12,459 nucleotides of DNA, from NCBI GenBank assembly GCA_038240835.1, contig JBBRGJ010000098.1, forward strand, positions 1-12,459, read 5' to 3'. Positions 6,467 to 12,166 of the stretch are shown one piece after another; within the stretch, counting starts at the first letter, position 1; every line of letters starts with the position of its first letter. Both the position numbers and the translations under genes were made by a program. The stretch is from JBAXTE01 sp038240835 (GTDB taxonomy: Bacteria; Bacteroidota; Bacteroidia; Bacteroidales; WCHB1-69). The notes beneath the pieces were generated by a model that did not search any database, had not been told where the DNA came from, and worked only from the letters and a program-made list of their open reading frames with translations.

Positions 6467-7405
6467 ATGGATACACAATCAACAAAATTTAAAATACGCC
6501 TTGGATTATTTGTTGCCGCTGGCACTTTACTCCTTTTTGCTGCCATATTCCTGATTGGAAAGCAGAAAAACTTATTTAACCCAGTATTTCAAGTAAACAC
6601 TACTTTCTCAAGTGTGGGCGGGTTACAGGTAGGCAACAATGTGCGTTTCTCGGGAATAAATGTCGGAACCGTCGATAAAATTGAAATAATTAACGACTCA
6701 ACCGTAAAAGTTGACATGATTATTCAAAAAGATGTTCAGCCTTTTATTAAAGTAGACAGCAAAGTGTCGATTGGATCTGAAGGGATTATTGGCGACCGTG
6801 TTTTAGTTATTTCGCAAGGCAGTTCCGATGCTCCATCGGTTAAATCAAAGCAAACGCTCGTATCTGTAGAGGCAGTTGAATTGGATCAAATTATAACTAG
6901 TTTAAATGTTTCGGCAAAAAATGCGGAGGTAATTACAGCACAATTGGCCGTTATGATGATCAAAATTAATGGTGGAGAAGGGACACTCGGCATGCTTATT
7001 CATGATACCGCCATCGCCGATAACCTAAGCAAAACCGTTTTAAACTTCCGTGAAACTAGTAATGTTTTAGATCAAAACATGATTGTGATCATGAAAGAAT
7101 TTAATAAAACAAGCGAGAATATTACAAAAACATCATTGCAAATTTCGGAAATAACTTCAAACATAAACAAAGGCAAAGGCACCCTTGGAAGCTTAATCAA
7201 CGATACCATTTTAGCCAAAGATTTGAAAGAAACTGTGGTTGGAATTAAAAATAGTAGCCAAGGGTTGGATAGAACGTTGGATGCTTTGAACAGCAGTATT
7301 CTTTTCAGAGGCCATTTCAAAAAGAAAGCAAAAAAAGAAGCTGAAAAACAAAGACTTGATTCACTCGAGTTGATTAATACGGGAATGGATTCGATTGTTC
7401 CTTAG
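6467..7405 (+). CDS. mlaD: MCE/MlaD-family lipid-binding protein
   Basis: The 312-residue protein starts with a short cytoplasmic stretch and one membrane anchor (about 12-30), followed by a single MCE domain at about 40-118 (TTFSSVGGLQVGNNVRFSGI, then NVGTVDKIEI; SIGSEGIIGDRVLVIS). In the family, six such domains form a ring with a central lipid-conducting pore in the periplasm, anchored to the permease. The remaining ~190 residues are mainly helical and carry two copies of a GxGTLGxLIxD motif (about 170-180 and 237-246), a feature of MCE proteins longer than E. coli MlaD (183 residues). The C-terminus is basic (HFKKKAKKEAEKQR). It is third in the operon after permease and ATPase, separated by 72 bases. 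The substrate is presumably phospholipid. The longer tail may extend the ring towards the outer membrane, which is inference. Confidence 0.9.
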   Translation: MDTQSTKFKIRLGLFVAAGTLLLFAAIFLIGKQKNLFNPVFQVNTTFSSVGGLQVGNNVRFSGINVGTVDKIEIINDSTVKVDMIIQKDVQPFIKVDSKVSIGSEGIIGDRVLVISQGSSDAPSVKSKQTLVSVEAVELDQIITSLNVSAKNAEVITAQLAVMMIKINGGEGTLGMLIHDTAIADNLSKTVLNFRETSNVLDQNMIVIMKEFNKTSENITKTSLQISEITSNINKGKGTLGSLINDTILAKDLKETVVGIKNSSQGLDRTLDALNSSILFRGHFKKKAKKEAEKQRLDSLELINTGMDSIVP

Positions 7406-7441
7406 TTCTATCGGCAGGCTAATATTTATTTATCGTCATAC

Positions 7442-7470
7442 TGAGTTAGCCTGCCACGCTCTAAGCGTGG
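7442..7470 (-). repeat. REP-like palindromic element, family A copy 4 (inverted)
   Basis: CCACGCTCTAAGCGTGG (7454-7470) is the exact reverse complement of the family A core. Its flank TGAGTTAGCCTG is the reverse complement of CAGGCTAACTCA, one deletion away from the CAGGCTAGGCTCA tail of copies 1 and 3. It follows the MCE gene by about 35 bases. Confidence 0.78.
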
Positions 7471-7516
7471 AAGTGGAAGTATTCATAGTAAGAACTTTGC
7501 CAAAGTCCTCCGATAA

Positions 7517-7534
7517 TCCCGATAGTTATCGGGA
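7517..7534. repeat. 18-bp near-perfect palindrome, family B copy 2
   Basis: TCCCGATAGTTATCGGGA pairs 8 bp on each side of a GT centre. It shares CCGATAG-TATCGG with the 20-bp palindrome at 3453-3472. Like that copy, it lies a short distance (47 bases) from a family A element. Confidence 0.65.
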
Positions 7535-7580
7535 CAGAATGACTTTGAAATTACCTGATTCAAAAAAAATGATTGTACTA

Positions 7581-7610
7581 TAAACTCATAAACCAATAAA
7601 CTCATAAACC
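7581..7610 (+). repeat. Direct repeat TAAACTCATAAACC, two copies with 16-bp period
   Basis: Exact 14-mers at 7581-7594 and 7597-7610, separated by AA. A third, degenerate copy may lie at about 7683-7696 (ATAACTCACAAACC). Function unknown. Confidence 0.6.
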
Positions 7611-7632
7611 TCTTAAATAATAGAATACCCTC

Positions 7633-7680
7633 GCGAAGCAAAACGAGCTTCGCTCCTGATAACTGTTAACTGCTAACTGG
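7633..7680. repeat. Small hairpin and TAACTGN tandem repeat
   Basis: GCGAAGC (7633-7639) pairs with GCTTCGC (7647-7653) around a 7-base loop. Directly after it come three 7-base units, TAACTGT, TAACTGC and TAACTGG (7660-7680). There is no T-run, so terminator function is unlikely. Confidence 0.5.
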
Positions 7681-7915
7681 ACTATAACTCACAAACCAGA
7701 AACATGCGAATTATGTAACATTTTCCGAAAATAGTATAACAGAAGTCCTATTTAAGATTCCGACCTTTACTTTTTAAACAAAATCTCAAAATAAAGTGAT
7801 TAAAGGAAACAGAAGAAGTTTTCCAATTAATTTCCATCACTCGAAACTAAGACACTTCTCACATTCTAATATGTGTTTTTTGTCTGCAAATCACACAGTT
7901 AACTGATAAAAAAAA

Positions 7916-9400
7916 ATGGAGCAAGTTCTAAAATATAAAAGCAATCTTTCAAACCAAGGTAAAATTATTTCGGTTCGTGGGAGTGTTGTGGATATAAGAT
8001 TTGACACACTTTTGCCATCCATAAACACTGTGTTGTATGCTGGAGATAATGAGCAAATTGTGATAGAAGTGCAGGAACAGCGAGACGCGCATCACGTTCG
8101 GGGAATTGCTCTCACTCCCACTCAAGGTTTGGCGCGCGGGATGATTGCAAAAACGGACGGTAAACAACTTACGGTTCCAGTCGGGAAATCAATTATGGGG
8201 CGGATGTTTGATGTTTTTGGTAATACGATTGACTTAGGAGAACCATTGTCCGCTGAAATAGAAAGACGTAATATACACCAATCACCGCCGCCGTTGACAA
8301 AACGGTCGACAAAATCTGAGATTTTTTTAACAGGCATAAAAGCAATTGATGTATTGATACCTTTAGAGCGTGGCGGAAAAGCGGGGCTTTTTGGAGGAGC
8401 CGGTGTGGGCAAGACCGTTTTGCTTACCGAGATGATTCATAATATGGTGGGACACAACAAAGGCGTAAGCATGTTTTGTGGAATTGGCGAACGCTGCCGT
8501 GAGGGTCACGAATTATATCATGACATGAAAGCCGCTGGCGTGCTTGATAATATGGTGATGATGTTTGGTCAAATGAATGAGCCTCCTGGTGCACGTTTTC
8601 GCGTGGGTCATGCAGCGCTGACTATGGCTGAATATTTCCGTGATGATGAACATCGTGATGTATTGTTGCTTATCGATAATATATTTCGTTTTATACAAGC
8701 CGGCATGGAGGTGTCGGGGTTAATGGGGCAAATGCCTTCTCGTTTGGGTTATCAACCCACGATGGGAACTGAATTAGCAAAGTTAGAGGAACGAATCGCC
8801 AATACCGATGCTGGTGCTATCACTTCTATTCAAGCCGTGTATGTCCCCGCCGACGATTTAACTGACCCTGCTGCGATACATACCTTTTCGCATCTTTCGG
8901 CATCTATTGTGCTTTCGCGAAAAAAAGCAAGCGAAGGACTTTATCCAGCAATTGATTTGCTGCAATCCAGCTCCAAAATGGCTACACCGGGAATTATTGG
9001 AGAGCGTCATTATAATCTCGCACAGGAAATTAGGCATACGCTTGCTCAATACGAAGAACTTAAAGATATTATTGCGATGCTTGGGCTGGAACAATTATCT
9101 GTGGATGACCGCAATTTAGTAAACCGTTCCCGACGCTTGGAACGTTTTCTTACCCAACCCTTTTTCACTACCGAACAATTTAGTGGTTTGAAAGGAAAAG
9201 AAGTTAATTTGGAAGATACTCTTAACGGCTGTGAACGTATTCTGGCCGATGAATTTAAAGAGTTGCCAGAAAGTGCATTTTACATGATTGGAACTATAGA
9301 CGAAGCAAAAGAGAAAGAAATAAATAAAAGCAAAAGAGCAATAAATCAATCGGAATCAATGGAAGAGCCTGAAAAGGTAATCGAAACACAACCTAAATAA
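7916..9400 (+). CDS. atpD: N-type ATPase subunit beta
   Basis: At 494 residues this is the catalytic beta subunit of a rotary ATPase. The P-loop GGAGVGKT is at 160-167, GERCREG with the catalytic glutamate at 191-197 (canonical F-type GERTREG, so Thr is replaced by Cys), and Walker B LLLIDNIFRF with D254. SIQAVYVPADDLTDPA and SASIVLSRKKASEGLYPAID are well kept. The helical lever normally reading DELSEED is EQLSVDD (392-398), followed by the N-type-looking RRLERFLTQPFFTTEQFSGL. About 25 residues beyond the usual IGTIDEA end are charged and poorly conserved (rich in Glu, Lys, Ser). The subunit hydrolyses or makes ATP in the alpha3beta3 head on the cytoplasmic face. It is the first gene of the operon, the hallmark order of N-ATPases; housekeeping operons in most bacteria have beta near the end. 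The ATG at 7916 follows an A-run, with no Shine-Dalgarno site. Confidence 0.95.
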   Translation: MEQVLKYKSNLSNQGKIISVRGSVVDIRFDTLLPSINTVLYAGDNEQIVIEVQEQRDAHHVRGIALTPTQGLARGMIAKTDGKQLTVPVGKSIMGRMFDVFGNTIDLGEPLSAEIERRNIHQSPPPLTKRSTKSEIFLTGIKAIDVLIPLERGGKAGLFGGAGVGKTVLLTEMIHNMVGHNKGVSMFCGIGERCREGHELYHDMKAAGVLDNMVMMFGQMNEPPGARFRVGHAALTMAEYFRDDEHRDVLLLIDNIFRFIQAGMEVSGLMGQMPSRLGYQPTMGTELAKLEERIANTDAGAITSIQAVYVPADDLTDPAAIHTFSHLSASIVLSRKKASEGLYPAIDLLQSSSKMATPGIIGERHYNLAQEIRHTLAQYEELKDIIAMLGLEQLSVDDRNLVNRSRRLERFLTQPFFTTEQFSGLKGKEVNLEDTLNGCERILADEFKELPESAFYMIGTIDEAKEKEINKSKRAINQSESMEEPEKVIETQPK

Positions 9401-9408
9401 CAATAACT

Positions 9409-9798
9409 ATGGACTTGAAAATACTTCTTCCTTATCGTGTTTTCGCTGATATCAAAAATATCAGTAGTATAGTTGCCGAAACGAGCGAAGGTTCCTTTGG
9501 GTTGTTACCACAACGACTGGATTGCGTTGCGGCATTAGTTCCGTGCATTCTTACTTACGAAACCAATCCAAAAACTGCTCATTACATAGCCGTGGACGAA
9601 GGAATTTTAATAAAAGCGGGATCGCAAGTGATGGTATCAGTTCGGAATGCTTTTAGCGGAACCGACCTTAGGAAGCTACACGAATCTGTAGAAAAAGAGT
9701 TTAAAGATCTGGATGATAGTGAAAAAAACATCCGTTCAACTATGGCAAAGATAGAAAGCGGATTTTTATATAGTTTAGAAAAATTTCGAAAAGAATAA
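9409..9798 (+). CDS. atpC: N-type ATPase subunit epsilon
   Basis: The 129-residue protein lies 8 bases after atpD. The N-terminal beta-sandwich is recognisable from LKILLPYRVFADI, the SEGSFGLLPQRLDCVAALVP turn (which matches the epsilon pattern of a glycine-rich loop and an LP-x-R-x-D segment) and the YIAVDEGILIKAGSQVMVSV strand pair. A helical C-terminal part (about 88-129) is rich in Lys and Glu. In rotary ATPases epsilon joins gamma to the c-ring in the central stalk and can restrain ATP hydrolysis. Identity rests on this pattern and on the beta-epsilon gene pair; the sequence is fairly divergent from housekeeping epsilon. Confidence 0.9.
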   Translation: MDLKILLPYRVFADIKNISSIVAETSEGSFGLLPQRLDCVAALVPCILTYETNPKTAHYIAVDEGILIKAGSQVMVSVRNAFSGTDLRKLHESVEKEFKDLDDSEKNIRSTMAKIESGFLYSLEKFRKE

Positions 9799-9799
9799 A

Positions 9800-10123
9800 A
9801 TGGAAACGACAGATAAAAATAATCAGAACTTGTTTAGCAAACAGGTCGAAGAAAAAGCCCGTCGAAAACTAAACGCACAACACAACGAGCGTAAAAGTGT
9901 TTGGTCTGGTTTGGGAATGATGGGATTAGTGGGCTGGACAATTACAGTTCCTACTTTCCTGGGCGCAGCATTGGGAATGTGGCTTGACAAAAACTATCCA
10001 AATACATTCTCATGGACGCTAACATTCTTGATAATAGGATTATTGATTGGTTGCCTTATTTCATGGCACTGGATTAAAAAAGAACATAAAGAAATGAACC
10101 AAAAAGACGAAAACGATGAATGA
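9800..10123 (+). CDS. atpQ: N-type ATPase accessory membrane protein AtpQ (AtpI-like)
   Basis: The 107-residue protein has a charged cytoplasmic N-terminus, two membrane segments (about 36-60 and 72-92) and a charged C-terminus. The segment GLGMMGLVGWTITVPTFLGA followed by ALGMWLDKNYP carries the pattern of the ATPase_gene1 / AtpI-AtpZ family of small membrane proteins encoded in ATPase operons. In F-type operons these proteins are linked to c-ring assembly or divalent cation uptake. In N-ATPase operons the gene at this place is called atpQ. It starts 1 base after the atpC stop and overlaps atpR by 8 bases, so translation is probably coupled. Its exact role in the N-ATPase is not established. 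Confidence 0.88.
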   Translation: METTDKNNQNLFSKQVEEKARRKLNAQHNERKSVWSGLGMMGLVGWTITVPTFLGAALGMWLDKNYPNTFSWTLTFLIIGLLIGCLISWHWIKKEHKEMNQKDENDE

Positions 10124-10403
10124 AATTTTACTTATGATATTAGCTTTTATAGCCGGGGTTGCATTAGGAATGATATTCTTTGGCGGACTTTGGTTTACGG
10201 TAAAAAAAATGGTTACCGCAAAAATTCCAGTAATTTGGTTTTTAAGTAGCTTTATTTTGCGTGTAAGCATTGTATTAATTGGATTTTATTATGTTTCTAG
10301 TGGAAGTTGGCAACGATTAATTGTTTCGCTGTTGGGATTTATTGTAGCCCGATTCGTTGTCACATATCTTACCAAATCACTAAAAGAAAGAGATGTATCA
10401 TGA
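10116..10403 (+). CDS. atpR: N-type ATPase accessory membrane protein AtpR
   Basis: The 95-residue protein has three membrane segments (about 4-29, 36-59 and 66-84). FFGGLWFTVKK at the end of the first helix, R49 in the second (SSFILRVSIVL) and R79 in the third (GFIVARFVV) follow the AtpR family pattern. AtpR is found only in N-ATPase operons and makes the assignment of this operon specific. Its buried arginines were proposed to pair with the c-subunit glutamates during assembly or operation; this is a published hypothesis, not a shown mechanism. The gene overlaps atpQ by 8 bases and atpB by 4 bases (ATGA). Confidence 0.9.
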   Translation: MNEILLMILAFIAGVALGMIFFGGLWFTVKKMVTAKIPVIWFLSSFILRVSIVLIGFYYVSSGSWQRLIVSLLGFIVARFVVTYLTKSLKERDVS

Positions 10404-11101
10404 AACTTAGTCCCGACGAAACCATATTTTGGCAACATGGCTTTTTTACCATTAACCTAACCATTCTCACCACATGGGCTATCATGTTGGTGTTGGTGGT
10501 TGGCTCTGCATTGATTACACGTAATCTCAAAACGGGAATTCGTATTTCGCGCTGGCAATGTGTTCTCGAAATGCTGGTAACAACCATAAATGATCAAATT
10601 AAAGAAATCGGTTTAAAAAAACCACAAGAATATATTGGTTTTCTCGGCACGTTGTTTCTGTTTATAGTTTTCTCTAATATTTGTATCATATTTCCATGGT
10701 ACGAACCGCCTACAGGGTCGCTATCTACGACCGCTGCTTTGGCAATTTGTGTTTTTTTGGCAGTGCCATTTTTTGGAATTGCAAAATCGGGCATTGGAAG
10801 TTATTTGAAATCATATTTGAAACCCACATTTATCATGTTGCCATTTAATTTAATAAGTGAAACCACCCGAACACTCGCATTAGCAGTGCGTTTGTTCGGT
10901 AACATGATGAGTGGGGGGATGATTATCGCCATTCTTTTAAGCATTACGCCCTTTGTATTTCCAATTGTGATGCAAGCACTTGGACTTCTCACTGGAGTGG
11001 TGCAAGCTTACATCTTCAGCATTCTGGCTGCCGTGTATATTGCAGCAGCAGTGCACGATTCTAACTCAACAGATAAAAAAGAAATTAAAATTAATAAATA
11101 A
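10400..11101 (+). CDS. atpB: N-type ATPase subunit a
   Basis: I take the ATG at 10400, in the ATGA overlap with the atpR stop, giving 233 residues. An in-frame ATG at 10307 would add 31 residues read from inside atpR, without subunit-a character. From 10400 the protein opens MKLSPDETIFWQHG and has about five hydrophobic segments. R164 in LALAVRLFGN is the essential stator arginine (E. coli R210), and Q202 in GVVQAYIFSILAAVYIAAA matches the conserved last-helix glutamine. Subunit a forms the two ion half-channels beside the c-ring. The loop EPPTGSLSTTAALA is also well kept. The AtpR-AtpB-AtpE gene order is that of N-ATPases. Confidence 0.94.
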   Translation: MKLSPDETIFWQHGFFTINLTILTTWAIMLVLVVGSALITRNLKTGIRISRWQCVLEMLVTTINDQIKEIGLKKPQEYIGFLGTLFLFIVFSNICIIFPWYEPPTGSLSTTAALAICVFLAVPFFGIAKSGIGSYLKSYLKPTFIMLPFNLISETTRTLALAVRLFGNMMSGGMIIAILLSITPFVFPIVMQALGLLTGVVQAYIFSILAAVYIAAAVHDSNSTDKKEIKINK

Positions 11102-11108
11102 AAGGAGG
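11101..11108 (+). promoter_or_regulatory. Strong Shine-Dalgarno site AAAGGAGG ahead of atpE
   Basis: AAAGGAGG ends 6 bases before the ATG at 11115, a near-ideal ribosome-binding site. None of the other genes in this operon has a comparable one, and they rely on overlaps or A-rich leaders. It fixes the atpE start and fits the need for many c copies per complex. Confidence 0.8.
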
Positions 11109-11114
11109 ATTAAA

Positions 11115-11384
11115 ATGGACAATGTATCAATTATTGCAGTAGCATCTATTATTACTGCTGGATTTTCGACAAGTATAGGATGTATGTTTCCTGCATTGGG
11201 TGAAGGGAAATCAGTATCAACCGCATTAACGGCTATTGCACAGCAACCCGATGCAGCACCCACCATTACTAGAACTTTATTCGTGGGTTTGGCCATGATT
11301 GAATCCACAGCGATATACTGTTTTGTGGTATCAATGATTCTCATTTTTGCGAATCCATTCTGGAATCAAATTATAGCAAAGTAA
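11115..11384 (+). CDS. atpE: N-type ATPase subunit c (rotor ring)
   Basis: The start is the ATG at 11115, set by the AAAGGAGG just upstream; the frame is open back to 10980 but that stretch overlaps atpB. The 89-residue product is a two-helix hairpin with the loop IAQQPDA (41-47). The outer helix carries the ion-binding carboxylate in MIESTAIY: E63, S64 and T65 align with E65, S66 and T67 of the Na+-binding c subunit of Ilyobacter tartaricus. The inner helix has E30 (PALGEG) where I. tartaricus has Q32, giving two carboxylates per site. The EST motif suggests Na+ coupling, but the Burkholderia pseudomallei N-type c-ring (17 subunits) was reported to be H+-specific, so ion choice is undecided. 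The gene lies 13 bases after atpB and 10 before atpF. Confidence 0.95.
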   Translation: MDNVSIIAVASIITAGFSTSIGCMFPALGEGKSVSTALTAIAQQPDAAPTITRTLFVGLAMIESTAIYCFVVSMILIFANPFWNQIIAK

Positions 11385-11394
11385 AACTTACAAA

Positions 11395-12165
11395 ATGCAA
11401 ATAAACTGGTTTACTGTAATAGCTCAAATCCTTAATTTCCTCCTTTTAGTATGGTTGCTTAAGCGGTTTCTTTATAAGCCAATTCTCAAAGCAATCGACG
11501 AACGTGAAGGGAAAATTGCGTCCCAAATAAAGGATGCTGAGGCAAAAGAAACATTGGCTAAAAAAGAGCAAACGGAATTCAGTGAGAAAAATGAGGCCTT
11601 TGATCAAGAGAAGAAGGCACTCATGGATAAAGCCATTGAGGAAGCCACTGAGGAACGCCAAAAACTCCTTGATGTGGCACGCAACGATGCAAATGAATTG
11701 CGCTTGAAGTTGGAAAAAGCATTGATTGAGATGCAGGAAAATATGAATAGCGACCTTGTGCAAAAAACGCAACATGAAGTTTTTGAAATAGCACGGAAAA
11801 CGCTGAACGATCTTGCTTCTGTAAGCCTTGAAGAACAATCGGCTAACGTTTTTATTAAGCATATAAAAGCACTTAAAAAGGAAGAGAAGCAGCAGTTTAT
11901 AGCTGCCTTTAAATCAGGTTCAAGTCCTGTTCTTGTACAAAGTGCGTTCGATTTACCTAAAAAGCAGCAGACTGAAATTACAAGCGCGGTAAATGAAATA
12001 CTCGGCACAGAAACTAAGTTTCAATTTAAAACAGTTCCAGAACTTATTAGTGGCATTGAACTTACATCCAATGGTTATAAACTGGCATGGAGCATTTCAG
12101 AATATTTAAATTCCCTGCAAAAGAGGATTTCCGAAACGATGAAAGAAGAATCAAATAAAGAATAA
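11395..12165 (+). CDS. atpF: N-type ATPase subunit b with delta-like C-terminal domain
   Basis: The 256-residue protein is about 90-100 residues longer than a typical bacterial b subunit. It begins with one membrane helix (about 6-24), then KRFLYKPILKAIDEREGKIA and a long charged helical stretch to about 140, the peripheral stalk. From about 178 the pattern changes to that of the delta/OSCP C-terminal domain: VLVQSAFDLPKKQQ, then VNEILG, PELISGIELTSNGYKLAWSI and SEYLNSLQ. N-ATPase operons have no separate delta gene and this fusion supplies the link to the top of the alpha subunits. That fits the neighbourhood here, since atpA follows atpF directly (1 base apart) with no delta gene between. 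The fusion reading is from pattern and should be confirmed by profile search. Confidence 0.92.
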   Translation: MQINWFTVIAQILNFLLLVWLLKRFLYKPILKAIDEREGKIASQIKDAEAKETLAKKEQTEFSEKNEAFDQEKKALMDKAIEEATEERQKLLDVARNDANELRLKLEKALIEMQENMNSDLVQKTQHEVFEIARKTLNDLASVSLEEQSANVFIKHIKALKKEEKQQFIAAFKSGSSPVLVQSAFDLPKKQQTEITSAVNEILGTETKFQFKTVPELISGIELTSNGYKLAWSISEYLNSLQKRISETMKEESNKE

Positions 12166-12166
12166 C

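Larger units (their letters stand above)
7406..7915. other. Gene-free gap of repeat patches ahead of the ATPase operon
   Basis: These 510 bases hold the inverted family A copy 4, family B copy 2, a 16-bp-period direct repeat (7581-7610), a GCGAAGC-AAAACGA-GCTTCGC hairpin (7633-7653) and three TAACTGN units (7660-7680). The last ~230 bases (7681-7915) are AT-rich, repeat-free and likely hold the ATPase promoter, but no clear TAnnTTTG/TTTG promoter pair is visible. A weak CACAT...ATGTG hairpin with six T (7860-7881) lies 35 bases before atpD; it is too short to call a terminator. Confidence 0.55.

Noticed and set aside
565..7470. CRISPR array
   Set aside because: The repeats are four copies far apart, in mixed orientation and without regular spacers.
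7395..7583. 62-codon open frame after the MCE gene
   Set aside because: It is made of family A copy 4 and family B copy 2, with no protein-like pattern.
7860..7881. CACAT-TCTAAT-ATGTG plus T-run as a terminator or attenuator before atpD
   Set aside because: The stem is only 5 bp and AT-rich; it is too weak to claim a function.
10307..10399. Longer N-terminus for subunit a from an upstream in-frame ATG
   Set aside because: The extra 31 residues lie inside atpR and do not resemble subunit a; the ATGA overlap at 10400 is the natural start.
10980..11114. Longer N-terminus for subunit c
   Set aside because: It lies inside atpB; the AAAGGAGG site and the usual c-subunit length place the start at 11115.
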